NCBI RefSeq assembly: GCF_013408555.1
Contig: NZ_JACBZN010000001.1
Span: 2,604,001-2,668,000 of the forward strand
Direction: 5' to 3'
DNA length: 64,000 nt
Source of the DNA: Aeromicrobium tamlense
GTDB lineage: Bacteria > Actinomycetota > Actinomycetes > Propionibacteriales > Nocardioidaceae
Positions 1 to 8,936 of this stretch are shown here, in pieces. The notes under the pieces were generated by a model. The model had not been told where the DNA came from. It saw nothing but the letters and a program-made list of their open reading frames with translations, and made no database searches. Position 1 is the first letter of the stretch, and each line of letters starts with the position of its first letter. Made by a program: the position numbers and the translations under genes.

Positions 1-426
1 GTGGGCACCGACGACGCCGTCGACGTGTTCACGATCAGCGACCTCATGCTCGACCGCGGCTGGTTCGTGCAGCCGCAGATGCGGTTCGGCGACGAGCCGG
101 CGAACCTGCACCTGACGATCTCGGCGGCCACGGCCGCGTCGGTGCCCGAGTTCCTCGACGCACTGCGCGCGTCGGTGGCGCAGGCGGCCGAGCAGGGACC
201 GATCCACATCGACCCGCTGCTCGCCGAGGCGGCCGCGACGCTGGACCCGGACACCCTCGACGACGAGGCGTTCGACGGCCTGCTGGCGCTCGCGGGGCTG
301 GCCGGCGAGGGCGGAGAGGTCGCGGTGCCCGAGCGCCTCGGACCGGTCAACGCACTCGTCGACGTCGCTCCGCCGCGGGTGCGGGAGGCGCTGATGATCG
401 CCTTCCTCGACCGTCTGACACGCTGA
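1..426 (+). CDS. PLP-dependent decarboxylase / S1P-lyase-like protein, C-terminal fragment
   Basis: This is the last 141 residues of a gene that begins left of the window. The frame is open from base 1, so the GTG there is probably an internal valine. The segment LDRGWFVQPQMRFGDEPANL followed by HLTIS resembles the small C-terminal domain of group II pyridoxal-phosphate decarboxylases and sphingosine-1-phosphate-lyase-like enzymes, where a helix and 'GWxVQPQ' strand close over the cofactor. The PLP lysine is not in the window, so substrate cannot be judged. A GTG four bases after its stop starts the acetyltransferase, so the two are probably co-transcribed. The family call is from memory of motifs and is moderate. 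Confidence 0.55.
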   Translation: MGTDDAVDVFTISDLMLDRGWFVQPQMRFGDEPANLHLTISAATAASVPEFLDALRASVAQAAEQGPIHIDPLLAEAAATLDPDTLDDEAFDGLLALAGLAGEGGEVAVPERLGPVNALVDVAPPRVREALMIAFLDRLTR

Positions 427-430
427 TCCC

Positions 431-1027
431 GTGACCGATCCCTGGACCACGCCGGTGCCGATCGCCGGGCGCCTCGTGCGCCTCGAGCCCCTCGGACCCG
501 AGCACGCCGAGGGCCTCGCCGCCGCCGGCGACGACCCCGCCGTCTTCGAGCACCTGCGCCGCTGGGACGTCATGTCCCCCGAGGTCGCGGCCGCCCACAT
601 CGCGCGTGCCGTGGCCGACCCGGCGCTGGTGCCGTGGGCGCAGATCGACGCCCACACGGGCGAGGTGGCGGGGACGACCTCCTACTACGACGTCGACGCC
701 GAGCTCCGCACCGTGGCGATCGGGCACACCTGGATCGGCCGGCGCTTCTGGCGGACCGGGCTCAACACCGAGGCCAAGCTGCTGCTGCTCACGCGGGCGT
801 TCGACGAGCTCGGCTGCGTGCGCGTCGTGTGGCACACCGACATCCGCAACGACCGGTCACAGGCCGCGATCGCGCGGCTCGGCGCCCAGCGCGAGGGCGT
901 GCTGCGCAAGCACAAGCTGCGCGACGACGGCAGCTGGCGCGACACCGTGACCTACTCGATGCTCGACGACGAGTGGCCCGCCGCGCGCGATCGGCTGACG
1001 GCGCGCCTCGCGGCCGACGCAGGATGA
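431..1027 (+). CDS. GNAT family N-acetyltransferase (RimJ/RimL type)
   Basis: A 198-residue protein of the RimJ/RimL-like GNAT group, which transfers an acetyl group from acetyl-CoA to an amine, often a protein N-terminus or an antibiotic. The N-terminal LVRLEPLGPEHAEGL strand-helix is typical. The central TVAIGHTWIGRRFWRTGLNTEAK stretch matches motif A (the acetyl-CoA pyrophosphate loop, here R-R-x-x-x-x-G), and HTDIRNDRSQAAIARLG followed by GVLRKH is the usual C-terminal half. The GTG start is 4 nt after the preceding stop. Its stop codon lies inside a dispersed hairpin repeat at 1023-1064. The acceptor substrate cannot be read from sequence. Confidence 0.85.
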   Translation: MTDPWTTPVPIAGRLVRLEPLGPEHAEGLAAAGDDPAVFEHLRRWDVMSPEVAAAHIARAVADPALVPWAQIDAHTGEVAGTTSYYDVDAELRTVAIGHTWIGRRFWRTGLNTEAKLLLLTRAFDELGCVRVVWHTDIRNDRSQAAIARLGAQREGVLRKHKLRDDGSWRDTVTYSMLDDEWPAARDRLTARLAADAG

Positions 1028-1064
1028 GGCATTCGGGTACCGGAGCGGGGCGCGATGCCTCGTC
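1023..1064. repeat. Dispersed hairpin repeat, copy 1 (likely bidirectional terminator)
   Basis: Arms GATGAGGCAT (1023-1032) and ATGCCTCGTC (1055-1064) form a 10-bp stem with one G-T wobble around a 22-nt loop. The TGA stop of the upstream acetyltransferase (1025-1027) is part of the left arm, and the convergent MFS gene ends 22 bases further on. A second copy with the same loop core is at 56241-56296. Placement between convergent genes suggests termination; the sequence shared with a distant copy shows it is a repeat. Confidence 0.7.
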
Positions 1065-1085
1065 GTTCGTCCCGGCGGAGCCGCG

Positions 1086-2336
1086 TCAGGAGACGATCTT
1101 GGCGTTCCGCAGGATGCGCTGCGTGGCCAGCGAGAGCACAAAGGCGATCGCCATGGCCGAGATCGTGACCGCGAACGCGGGGGTGGGGCCCGAGGGGCCG
1201 AACGCGCCGTCGGCCGCGCGACCCGCGAGCGACGCGCCCGTCGCGTAGCCCAGGCCCGTGCCGCCGGCCATGAACGTCATGGCCGTGCCGATCCGGGCGG
1301 GCGGCACGATGAGGCCGGCCAGCGCGAAGGCGCTGATCAGGTAGGGCGCGACCGCGAAGCCCAGGACCGCGATCACCGCGACGACCTGCGGGATCGTCTG
1401 GACGAGCAGCAGCGGCAACGCCAGGACGACCATCGCGCCCGACGCCCACAGCATGCGCGTGGCGTAGAGGACGCTGGCCGGGACGGCCGCCAGCGACAGC
1501 GCCGCGACCATGCTGCCGATGCCGAGCACCGCGTGGATGAGGCCCGCCACGTCGGGGTGGCCCTGCTGCGTGGCCAGCACGGTGGAGCCGGCCTGGATGC
1601 TGCCGAAGAAGGTGCCCATGAGGAACACGGCCACGGCCAGGACGATGAACGCCGAGGTCCACATCCTGACGCCGTGGGTGGGCGCGTGCTCGCTGCCGCG
1701 CGGCACGAGCGCGGCGGTGCGGTGGACCGCGAACCACGAGCCGAAGACCAGCAGCAGCGCGGCCGCGGCGAGCAGCGCGCCGTCGGCGCCGATCAGCACG
1801 CCGAGGATGCCGACGAGCGCCGGACCGAGCACGAACGACGCCTCGTCGCCCGCGCCCTCGTAGGAGAAGGCCAGGTCGACGAAGCGGTCGACCTCGTCGG
1901 AGCGGATGCGGCCCTCGCTGACGCGCAGCGCGAGGACGGGGCGCCAGCGCACGCGGGCCAGCGGTCCGACCTGCGGCATGACCAGGCCGGTGGCGGCGGC
2001 GATGACGATCAGGGTCCCCGAGGACACGCCGTGGTCGGCCGCGTAGACGACCGTCACGAGACCGATCGCGCCGAGGATCGACTGGGTGAGCACGACGGGT
2101 CGCTGCCCGATGCGGTCGGCCGCGGCCCCGAAGAAGGGCGAGCCGATCGCGCTGGCGACCGCGAGCGCTCCGGCGGTGGCGCCGGCGATGCCGTACTTGC
2201 CGGTGGCCTGGGCCACGAGCATCAGGACGCCCATCTGGCTCATGGCCAGCGGGATGCGCCCCAGGAAGGCCACCGCGACGAACGAGAATCCAGCTGCGCC
2301 CCAGAGGCGGCGGTAGTCGGCGATGGCGGAGGACAC
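1086..2336 (-). CDS. MFS transporter
   Basis: A 416-residue membrane protein with about 12 hydrophobic segments and the usual major-facilitator arrangement. The loop after the second segment carries GAAADRIGQRPVVL, a good match to the MFS signature G-x-x-x-D-R-x-G-R-[KR]. A central cytoplasmic loop (about residues 195-215) rich in charged residues separates the halves. It probably exports a small molecule by proton antiport, but substrate is unknown. The start is a GTG. It is divergent from a second, unrelated-looking MFS gene with a 54-bp gap, and convergent with the acetyltransferase across a hairpin repeat. Confidence 0.85.
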   Translation of the reverse strand: MSSAIADYRRLWGAAGFSFVAVAFLGRIPLAMSQMGVLMLVAQATGKYGIAGATAGALAVASAIGSPFFGAAADRIGQRPVVLTQSILGAIGLVTVVYAADHGVSSGTLIVIAAATGLVMPQVGPLARVRWRPVLALRVSEGRIRSDEVDRFVDLAFSYEGAGDEASFVLGPALVGILGVLIGADGALLAAAALLLVFGSWFAVHRTAALVPRGSEHAPTHGVRMWTSAFIVLAVAVFLMGTFFGSIQAGSTVLATQQGHPDVAGLIHAVLGIGSMVAALSLAAVPASVLYATRMLWASGAMVVLALPLLLVQTIPQVVAVIAVLGFAVAPYLISAFALAGLIVPPARIGTAMTFMAGGTGLGYATGASLAGRAADGAFGPSGPTPAFAVTISAMAIAFVLSLATQRILRNAKIVS

Positions 2337-2390
2337 AACCCGCCCATGCTACCCGTCGGCGCCACGGGTGGGCCTCCTAGACTCGGTGCA

Positions 2391-3536
2391 ATGGTGGAGG
2401 CGACGATCGGGCGCGCCCGGGTGGCGACATCCGGACTGCTGTTCAGCAACGGATTCCTGCTCGGCGCATGGATCGTGCACATCCCCGTGGTCATGGACCG
2501 CACCGACATCACGGCCGCCACGCTCGGCACGCTGCTGCTGTGGATGGGCGCGTGCGCGTGGATCGGCATGCAGGCCGCCGGCTTCTTCGTCGACCGCACC
2601 GGCAGCGCCAAGGCGGTCACCGCCGCGCTGCTCGCGATGGTGCTCACCGTGACGCTGCCCGGACTGGCCACCGACCTGTGGACCCTCGCGGCCGCCCTCG
2701 GCGTGCTCGGCTTCGCCAACGGCATCGTCGACGTCGCGCAGAACGCCCAGGCCGTCACGGTGGAGCGCGCGTACGGCCGGCCGATCATGTCCTCGGTGCA
2801 CGCCTGGTTCTCGGCCGGCGGGTTCGCGGCGTCGGCGCTCGGTGCGGGGATGCTCGCCCTCGGCTGGCCCATCCCGCTGAACTTCGTCCTGTTCGCGGTG
2901 ATCGGCCTCGTCCTGCTGGTTGTCATCCGGCCCCACCTGCTCGACCACGACGTCCGCGACGCCGACGACCGTCCCGGCCGTCCGCCGTGGACCGCGCAGA
3001 TCGTGCTGCTCGGCGCGCTCGCCTTCGCCCTGATGCTGGCCGAGGGGGTCGCCTACGACTGGAGCACCGTCCACCTGCGCGACGAGCTCGGCACGACCGA
3101 GGCGCTCGCGGCCGTCGCGTACGGCGCGTTCAGCCTCGCCATGTTCGTCACGCGACTGCTCGTCGACCGGGTCGTCGCGGTCATCGGACCCGGACGGTTC
3201 GTGCGCTGGGCCTCGCTGCTCGGCGCGGTGGGCCTGGCGATCGCGATCGTCGCGCCGACCCCCGCCGTCGCGATCGCGGGCTGGGCCGTGGTCGGCATCG
3301 GCCTGGCCGGCTGCGTGCCCCAGTTCTTCAGCGCCGCCGGCAACGTGGACCCCCGCCACGGCGCCGCGATCATCGCCCGGGTCACCGGTATGGGCTACGT
3401 CGCGCTGCTCAGCGGCCCCTCGGTGATCGGCCTGCTGACGCACTGGGTGCCGCTCACGACCGCGTTCCTGGTGCCGCTGGCGCTGTGCCTCGTGGCGAGC
3501 GCGCTGGCACCCTCGGCCCTCAGGAGGCACCCGTGA
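2391..3536 (+). CDS. MFS transporter
   Basis: A 381-residue major-facilitator protein. The frame is open far upstream, but ATG 2391 is chosen because a -10-like TAGACT (2378-2383) lies 7 nt before it and the protein then starts [20 protein letters not shown], directly entering the first membrane segment. The loop [16 protein letters not shown] is a degenerate MFS signature (D-R-x-G retained). Twelve segments can be counted, ending just before a short basic tail. It resembles the YbjJ-like transporters of unknown substrate. Its TGA overlaps the GTG of ung (GTGA), so the two are coupled, although a functional link is not obvious. Confidence 0.8.
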   Translation: MVEATIGRARVATSGLLFSNGFLLGAWIVHIPVVMDRTDITAATLGTLLLWMGACAWIGMQAAGFFVDRTGSAKAVTAALLAMVLTVTLPGLATDLWTLAAALGVLGFANGIVDVAQNAQAVTVERAYGRPIMSSVHAWFSAGGFAASALGAGMLALGWPIPLNFVLFAVIGLVLLVVIRPHLLDHDVRDADDRPGRPPWTAQIVLLGALAFALMLAEGVAYDWSTVHLRDELGTTEALAAVAYGAFSLAMFVTRLLVDRVVAVIGPGRFVRWASLLGAVGLAIAIVAPTPAVAIAGWAVVGIGLAGCVPQFFSAAGNVDPRHGAAIIARVTGMGYVALLSGPSVIGLLTHWVPLTTAFLVPLALCLVASALAPSALRRHP

Positions 3537-4204
3537 GCCTGCGCGACCTCATGGCGCCCGACTGGGCCGAGGCGATGGAGCCGGTGGCGCCCCAGATCGC
3601 CGCGATGGGCGACTTCCTGCGCGCCGAGGTCGCCGCGGGCCACACCTACCTGCCCGAGCCCGACGCCATCTTCCGCGCCTTCCGCACCCCGCTCGCGCAG
3701 GTGCGCGTGCTCATCACGGGGCAGGACCCCTACCCCACGCCCGGCCACCCGATGGGGCTCTCGTTCTCGGTCCGGCCCGACGTGCGCCCGGTGCCCCGCA
3801 GCCTGGCCAACATCTACCGCGAGCTGGAGGCCGACCTCGGCATCGCGCCCGCGTCGCACGGAGACCTCTCGGCCTGGGCCGACCGCGGCGTCATGCTGCT
3901 CAACCGCTGCCTGACCGTGCGGCCCGGCGAGGCCGCGAGCCATCGCGGACGCGGCTGGGAGGCGGTCACCGACCGCGCCATCGCGGCGCTCGTCGAGCGC
4001 GGCGGCCCGCTGGTCGCGATCCTGTGGGGTCGCGACGCCCAGTCGCTCGCCCCGCGCCTCGGCGACGTGCCGCGGATCGAGTCGGCGCACCCGAGCCCGC
4101 TGTCCGCCTCGCGAGGATTCTTCGGCTCGCGCCCGTTCAGCCGCGCGAACGACGCCCTGCGCGCGCAGGACGCGCAGCCGGTGGAGTGGGAACTGCCCCG
4201 CTAG
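3533..4204 (+). CDS. ung: Uracil-DNA glycosylase (family 1)
   Basis: A 223-residue family 1 uracil-DNA glycosylase, which removes uracil from DNA to start base-excision repair. The water-activating loop is [13 protein letters not shown] with catalytic Asp65. The uracil-recognition motif [10 protein letters not shown] (about 121-130) has the conserved Asn124, and the DNA-intercalation loop [13 protein letters not shown] carries His186. The length is normal for the family. The GTG start overlaps the stop of the upstream MFS gene by four bases. Its TAG stop is itself the first half of the TAGGGT -10 box of the next gene. Confidence 0.95.
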   Translation: MSLRDLMAPDWAEAMEPVAPQIAAMGDFLRAEVAAGHTYLPEPDAIFRAFRTPLAQVRVLITGQDPYPTPGHPMGLSFSVRPDVRPVPRSLANIYRELEADLGIAPASHGDLSAWADRGVMLLNRCLTVRPGEAASHRGRGWEAVTDRAIAALVERGGPLVAILWGRDAQSLAPRLGDVPRIESAHPSPLSASRGFFGSRPFSRANDALRAQDAQPVEWELPR

Positions 4205-4213
4205 GGTTGCCGC

Positions 4214-5389
4214 GTGAGCCAGACACGCATCCGCGACCGCGCCGTCCTCATCGACCAGGGCTTCGTGGTCATCCAGCGCTGGGGCCTGCGCATCATCGTG
4301 ATCGCCGCCGCCCTCTACGTGCTGGGCTGGGGCGTCGGCCGCACCTGGATGATCTGGTTCCCCGTGTCGCTGGCGATCCTGTTCGCCACCGTCCTCGGCC
4401 CGCCCACCAAGCGCCTGCGCGAGCTCGGCGTCCCCGCGGCCGCCGCGGCGGGCGTCGTGATGCTCGCCTTCCTGGCCGCGCTGGGCTTCCTGTTCTCCAT
4501 CCTCATCCCGCAGCTGGTCGACGAGGCCCCCGAGATCGCCGACCGCGCCGCGAAGGGCGTCAGCGAGGTGCAGGACTGGCTCGTCAACGGGCCGCTGCCG
4601 ATCGAGGCCGGCCAGATCACGAACGCCCTGAACTCGGTGGAGGACTGGCTGCGCGACAGCGCCGGCGACATCAGCAGCGGCGTGCTCTCCACGATCGGCG
4701 TCGCCACCAACGTCGTCCTCAACACCGTCCTCGTGCTGATCCTGACCTTCCTGTTCATCAAGGACGGCCACCGCTTCCTGCCGTGGGTCGAGCGCCTCGG
4801 CGGCCACCGCGTCGGCGGCCACCTGCGCGAGATGCTGAACCGAGCGTGGAACACCCTCGGCGGCTTCATCCGCACGCAGGCGCTCGTGTCGTTCATCGAC
4901 GCGGTGCTGATCGGCATCGCGCTCGCGGTGGTCGGTCAGCCGCTGTGGGTGCCGCTCGCGGTCATCACCTTCATCGGTGGCTTCATCCCGATCGTCGGTG
5001 CGTTCGCCAGCGGCGCCATCGCCGTGCTGGTGACCCTCGTGACGAACTCGCCGCAGGACGCGCTCATCATCCTCGTCGTGATCATCGTGGTGCAGCAGCT
5101 CGAGGGCAACGTCCTCTCGCCGATCCTGCAGGGCAAGAGCATGAACCTGCATCCGGCCGTCGTGCTGATGGCCGTCACCGCGGGCGGTTCGCTGTTCGGC
5201 ATCACCGGCGCGTTCCTCGCAGTGCCCGTCACGGCCACCATCGCCGAGGTGCTGCGCTACGCGAACGACCGGATCGACTCCTCGCTCACCGCCGGTGGGG
5301 ATCCGGTGGCGGCGATGACCGCGCCCACGGTGGCCGACGTCCAGGCCGACGAGGCCGACGCCGCGCAGGAGCGCGAGCGCGAGAGCTGA
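4214..5389 (+). CDS. AI-2E family transporter (PerM-like)
   Basis: A 391-residue membrane protein of the AI-2E exporter superfamily (TqsA/YdiK/PerM). It has an N-terminal hydrophobic pair (about 25-65), a third segment near 75-100, a long amphipathic periplasmic-type region (about 105-165), then four or five segments. The family hallmark near the end is LPF-like, here QQLEGNVLSPILQGKSMNLH, followed by HPAVVLMAVTAGGSLFGITG. The tail is acidic. The GTG is preceded by TAGGGT (4202-4207) with a 6-nt gap, suggesting a leaderless transcript separate from ung. The exported substrate is unknown; the AI-2 name is historical. Confidence 0.88.
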   Translation: MSQTRIRDRAVLIDQGFVVIQRWGLRIIVIAAALYVLGWGVGRTWMIWFPVSLAILFATVLGPPTKRLRELGVPAAAAAGVVMLAFLAALGFLFSILIPQLVDEAPEIADRAAKGVSEVQDWLVNGPLPIEAGQITNALNSVEDWLRDSAGDISSGVLSTIGVATNVVLNTVLVLILTFLFIKDGHRFLPWVERLGGHRVGGHLREMLNRAWNTLGGFIRTQALVSFIDAVLIGIALAVVGQPLWVPLAVITFIGGFIPIVGAFASGAIAVLVTLVTNSPQDALIILVVIIVVQQLEGNVLSPILQGKSMNLHPAVVLMAVTAGGSLFGITGAFLAVPVTATIAEVLRYANDRIDSSLTAGGDPVAAMTAPTVADVQADEADAAQERERES

Positions 5390-5407
5390 CCGAGGCGCCG
5401 GCCTCGG
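5390..5407. terminator. Short hairpin between convergent genes
   Basis: CCGAGGC (5390-5396) and GCCTCGG (5401-5407) pair around GCCG. It lies directly after the AI-2E stop and 10 bases before the purU stop, so it could end both transcripts. The stem is only 7 bp and lacks a T-tract, so confidence is low. Confidence 0.35.
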
Positions 5408-5416
5408 CCGTCCGGC

Positions 5417-6283
5417 TCAGTCGAAGACGACCGTCTTCATCCCGTTGAGCAGCACCCGGTGCTCGGCGTGCGCCCGCACGGCGTGCACGAGCGCGCGGGC
5501 CTCGAGATCCTGGCCCATCGCGGCCAGCTCGGAGGCCGACGAGCGGTGGTCGACCCGGCGGAAGTCCTGCTCGATGATCGGACCCTCGTCGAGGTCGGCC
5601 GTCACGTAGTGCGCGGTCGCGCCGATCACCTTCACGCCGTGGCGGTGCGCCTGCTCGTACGGGCGCGCGCCCTTGAAGCTCGGCAGCAGCGAGTGATGGA
5701 TGTTGATGGCGCGGCCGTGCACGTCGCGGCACATCTGGTCGGTGAGGATCTGCATGTAGCGCGCCAGGAGGAGCGCCTCGGCGCCCTTCTCGTCCATGAG
5801 GTCGAGCACGAGCTGCTCGGTCTCGCGCTTGGTCTCGGGCGTGACACGGATCTGGTGGAACTCGATGCCGTGCCACTCCACCGTCTCGCGCCAGTCGGGG
5901 TGGTTCGACACGACGGCGACGATCTCGATCGGCAGCTGGCCCTGGCGCGTGTGGAAGAGCAGGTTGTTGAGGACGTGGCCCTGCTTGGAGACCATCACGA
6001 CGACACGCAGCGGCGCGGTGGCGTCGTGCAGGTCCCAGTCCATCTCGAAGGGCTCGAGCACGGGCGCCAGCGCGGCGCGCATGTCGTCGAGCGCCACCTG
6101 GCGGTCGGCGGCGAACCGCACGCGCATGAAGAAGCGGCGCGTGTCGGGGTCGGCGTACTGCTGGCTCTCGGTGATCGTCCATTCGTCCTGCGCCAGCGTG
6201 GAGGCGATGGCCGCGACGATGCCCACCCGGTCGGGGCAGGCGAAGGTGAGGATGAAGTCGCTGTGCGGCTGGGGGGTCTCCAT
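5417..6283 (-). CDS. purU: Formyltetrahydrofolate deformylase
   Basis: A 288-residue protein hydrolysing 10-formyl-THF to THF and formate, which balances one-carbon pools. An ACT-like regulatory domain (about 8-85, starting FILTFACPDRVGIVA) is followed by a formyl-transferase domain. The catalytic triad of this fold is visible as Asn194 and His196 in INIHHSLLPSFKG and Asp232 in DLDEGPIIE. Length is normal. ATG 6283 is chosen; an ATG three codons earlier (6292) is also possible. It follows the exchanger gene by 13 bp on the same strand and may be co-transcribed with it. Confidence 0.93.
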   Translation of the reverse strand: METPQPHSDFILTFACPDRVGIVAAIASTLAQDEWTITESQQYADPDTRRFFMRVRFAADRQVALDDMRAALAPVLEPFEMDWDLHDATAPLRVVVMVSKQGHVLNNLLFHTRQGQLPIEIVAVVSNHPDWRETVEWHGIEFHQIRVTPETKRETEQLVLDLMDEKGAEALLLARYMQILTDQMCRDVHGRAINIHHSLLPSFKGARPYEQAHRHGVKVIGATAHYVTADLDEGPIIEQDFRRVDHRSSASELAAMGQDLEARALVHAVRAHAEHRVLLNGMKTVVFD

Positions 6284-6296
6284 GAGGTGCATCGTC

Positions 6297-7232
6297 TCAG
6301 GTGCGCACCGCGAGGACGACGCCCAGGTACAGGACGTAGGCGAGCACGGCCGCGACGCCCTCGGCACGCGACATCCGGCGCCCGGTGGCCAGCACCGGCA
6401 GCAGCATCACCGCGACGAACGCCATGAGCGGCAGGTCGACCCGGATCAGGTCGCTCGTGACCTCCAGCGGCGCGACGAGCGACGTCACGCCCAGGATCAG
6501 CGCGAGGTTGTAGACGCTCGAGCCGATGAGGTTGCCGACCGCGATGTCGCGGTTGCCGCGCAGCGTGGACACGACGGTCGTCACCAGCTCGGGCGCCGAG
6601 GAGCCGATCGCCACGACGGTGAGGCCGATGACGACCTCGCTCACCCCGAGGGAGGCCGCCAGGTCGACCGCGCCGTGCACGAGCCAGTCGGCGCCCAGCA
6701 CGACGACCCCGAGTCCGGCGACCAGCACGACGAGGTGCCGGGCCAGGCCTCCGCCGGACGCGTCGGGCTCGGCCGGTGGCCGGGCGGGGTCGCGCACGGC
6801 GAGCACCACGACCGCCAGCGTGTAGACCGCGGCGATGACGACCAGCAGCGTGCCGTCGGCGCGCGAGAGCCGTCCGTCGAGCGCCAGCACCACCACGAGG
6901 ATGGACACGGCCGCGACGACCGGCAGCTCGAAGACGATCGTGCGCGACTCGACGGCCAGGGGCACGAGCGCCGCGCTCAGCCCCAGGATCAGCAGCAGGT
7001 TGACGATGTTGGTGCCCGCGATGTTGCCCACGGCGAGCGGGCCCGCGTCGCGCAGCGCCGCGTCGATCCCGATCGCCAGCTCGGGCAGGCTCGTGCCGAT
7101 CGAGACGACCGTGAGCCCGATGACCATCGGCGGGACGCCGAGCCGGGTCGCGACGGCGGCACCGCCGCGCACCAGCAGCTCCGCCCCGATCACGAGGGTC
7201 GCCAGGCCGGCCGCGACCAGCAGGACGGCCAC
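6297..7232 (-). CDS. Calcium/sodium antiporter (CaCA family, YrbG-like)
   Basis: A 311-residue integral membrane protein with two homologous halves of about five segments each. The ion-binding alpha repeats are visible as VVSIGTSLPELAIG in the first half and VVAIGSSAPELVTT in the second, each with the GTSxPE/GSSxPE glutamate that coordinates cation, and matching NIAGTNIVNLL and NLIGSSVYNLAL repeats. These are diagnostic of CaCA exchangers. The frame is open upstream through the DUF488 gene, so GTG 7232 (9 nt after the DUF488 stop) was chosen; it opens directly into the first membrane helix. Confidence 0.9.
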   Translation of the reverse strand: MAVLLVAAGLATLVIGAELLVRGGAAVATRLGVPPMVIGLTVVSIGTSLPELAIGIDAALRDAGPLAVGNIAGTNIVNLLLILGLSAALVPLAVESRTIVFELPVVAAVSILVVVLALDGRLSRADGTLLVVIAAVYTLAVVVLAVRDPARPPAEPDASGGGLARHLVVLVAGLGVVVLGADWLVHGAVDLAASLGVSEVVIGLTVVAIGSSAPELVTTVVSTLRGNRDIAVGNLIGSSVYNLALILGVTSLVAPLEVTSDLIRVDLPLMAFVAVMLLPVLATGRRMSRAEGVAAVLAYVLYLGVVLAVRT

Positions 7233-7240
7233 GCGGCGGC

Positions 7241-7600
7241 CTAGTCGCGCTCGCCGCTGGACCGCTGGAGGCGGTCCTTCAGCAGCAGCGCGTGGTTGTG
7301 CTGCTCGTCGCGCGCGGCGTACAGGAGGGTCACGACGTCGTGCTCGGCGACCAGGCCGCGCAGCTCGTCGAGGGCCGGGTTGGCGTCGAGCTCGTTCGCG
7401 TACTCGTCGGCGAACGCCGAGAAGGCGATGTGCTCGTGGTGGAAGAGCTGGCGCAGCTCGGTGCTGGGCGCGACCTCCTTGAGCCAGACGTCGACCGCCG
7501 CGCGCTCCTTCGTCATGCCGCGCGGCCACAGCCGGTCGACCAGCACGCGCAGCCCGTCGTCGGGCGACGGGTCCTCCTGCACGCGGCGGACGCGGATCAT
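7241..7600 (-). CDS. DUF488 family protein
   Basis: A 119-residue soluble protein with the DUF488 pattern: an N-terminal basic strand, then GLRVLVDRLWPRGMTKERA, DVWLKEVAPSTELRQLF and FADEYANEL. The family is widespread; its biochemical role is unknown to me, although the conserved R-L-W-P-R-G loop looks like an anion-binding site. Its ATG overlaps the stop of the cupin gene (ATGA), and the exchanger follows 8 bp later, so cupin, DUF488, exchanger and purU look like one transcription unit. Confidence 0.85.
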   Translation of the reverse strand: MIRVRRVQEDPSPDDGLRVLVDRLWPRGMTKERAAVDVWLKEVAPSTELRQLFHHEHIAFSAFADEYANELDANPALDELRGLVAEHDVVTLLYAARDEQHNHALLLKDRLQRSSGERD

Positions 7601-7935
7601 GAGCCCGCGGGAACGAAGGTGGTCAGCAGGACGGCGGCGTCCTCGAGCGCCAGCAGGTCGTGGCGGTGGTCGGGGATCACCAGCAGCTCGCCCGCGGCGC
7701 CCTCCCAGGACTCCTCCCCCGCCGTCAGGCGGACGCGTCCCGACAGCACCTGCAGCGTCGCCTCGGGCGGCGCCTCGTGCTCGTCGAGTCGGCGGTCGGC
7801 CGCGAGCGCGATGACCGTCTGGCGCAGGTGGTGGTGGCGCCCCCGGTGCAGCGCGACGGCGCTGCGGCCGCTCGAGGCCTGGCCCGCCGCGGCGAGCTGG
7901 TCGCGGACGAGGGACGGGAGGTCGGTGGAGTCCAT
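7597..7935 (-). CDS. Cupin-domain protein
   Basis: A 112-residue single-domain protein with a small beta-barrel pattern: LRQTVIALAADRRLDEHEAP (motif 1 region, with a single His), EATLQVLSGRVRLTAG (sheet centre) and GELLVIPDHRHDLLALEDAAV (motif 2, P-D-H-R-H). This matches short cupins of unknown function; the histidines could bind a metal. ATG 7935 is supported by TACGGT (7942-7947) 6 nt upstream. It is the first gene of the cupin-DUF488-exchanger-purU run and is divergent from the MBL-fold gene. Confidence 0.75.
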   Translation of the reverse strand: MDSTDLPSLVRDQLAAAGQASSGRSAVALHRGRHHHLRQTVIALAADRRLDEHEAPPEATLQVLSGRVRLTAGEESWEGAAGELLVIPDHRHDLLALEDAAVLLTTFVPAGS

Positions 7936-7995
7936 GACCCGACCGTAGCCCGAGCGGGGTGCCTCGCGCGCCGCCGCGTGAGAGAGTCCTGAGCC

Positions 7996-8928
7996 ATGCG
8001 CATCAAGCCCGGCCGCCCCGACCTCTCCACCCACGCCGCCCTGTTCGACCTCCCGGAGGCGGCCGCGGGCGCACCCTCCGTGACCTTCGGCGGGGTCTCG
8101 ACGCTCGCGTTCGACGACGGCCGCTCGGCCCTGCTCACGGACGGGTTCTTCTCGCGCCCGTCCCTGCTACGGGTCGGGCTGGGCCGAATCGCGCCCGACC
8201 TCGCCCGGATCGCCGACGGGCTGCGGCGGGTGGGTCTCGCCGGGCCCGAGGCCTCGCACCTCGAGGCGGTGCTGCCCGTGCACAGCCACTTCGACCACGT
8301 CATGGACGCGCCCGAGGTCGCCCGGCGGACCGGCGCCGCCCTCGTCGGCGGCACCTCGACGCTGAACGTCGGTCGTGGCGCCGGGCTGCCCGACGACCGC
8401 CTGCGGCCCGCGACGCCGGGCGTGCCGATGGAGCTGGGCCCCTGGCGCGTCACCGCCGTGCCGTCGGAGCACTGCCCGCCCGACCGCTACCCCGGCACGA
8501 TCGACCAGCCGCTCGCGGTGCCCGCGCGCGCCGGCGCCTACCGCTGCGGGGAGGCCTGGTCACTGCTCGTCGAGCACGACGCGGTGGGCGCCACGCTCGT
8601 CCAGGGCAGTGCCGGCTTCGTACCGGGCGCCCTCGACGGGCTGCGCGCCGAGGTCGTCTTCCTGGGCATCGGCCAGCTCGGGCTGCTGGGCCCGGAGTAC
8701 GTCGAGGGGTACTGGACCCACACCGTCCTCGCCGTGGGCGCGCGTCGCGTCGTGCTCACGCACTGGGACGACTTCTTCCGCCCGCTGGACCGGCCGCTGC
8801 GCGCGCTGCCGTACGCGGGCGACGACCTCGACGTGACGATGCGCGAGCTGCGGTACCTGGCGGGCCGCGACGGCGTCTCGCTGCACTTCCCGACGCTGGG
8901 GCGGCGCGAGGACCCGTGGCGGTCCTGA
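7996..8928 (+). CDS. MBL-fold metallohydrolase
   Basis: A 310-residue metallo-beta-lactamase-fold protein. The zinc motif is PVHSHFDHVMDAPEVA (H-x-H-x-D-H, about residues 95-106), with a later histidine in VPSEHCPPDRYPG and a distal histidine in VVLTHWDDFF that could complete a two-metal site. This type of domain hydrolyses esters, thioesters or phosphodiesters; the substrate here is unknown. There is no signal peptide, so it is likely cytosolic. A short weakly -10-like GAGAGT precedes the ATG. It ends 8 bp before the tRNA-Thr gene, which is on the other strand. Confidence 0.8.
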   Translation: MRIKPGRPDLSTHAALFDLPEAAAGAPSVTFGGVSTLAFDDGRSALLTDGFFSRPSLLRVGLGRIAPDLARIADGLRRVGLAGPEASHLEAVLPVHSHFDHVMDAPEVARRTGAALVGGTSTLNVGRGAGLPDDRLRPATPGVPMELGPWRVTAVPSEHCPPDRYPGTIDQPLAVPARAGAYRCGEAWSLLVEHDAVGATLVQGSAGFVPGALDGLRAEVVFLGIGQLGLLGPEYVEGYWTHTVLAVGARRVVLTHWDDFFRPLDRPLRALPYAGDDLDVTMRELRYLAGRDGVSLHFPTLGRREDPWRS

Positions 8929-8936
8929 CGGCCCGG

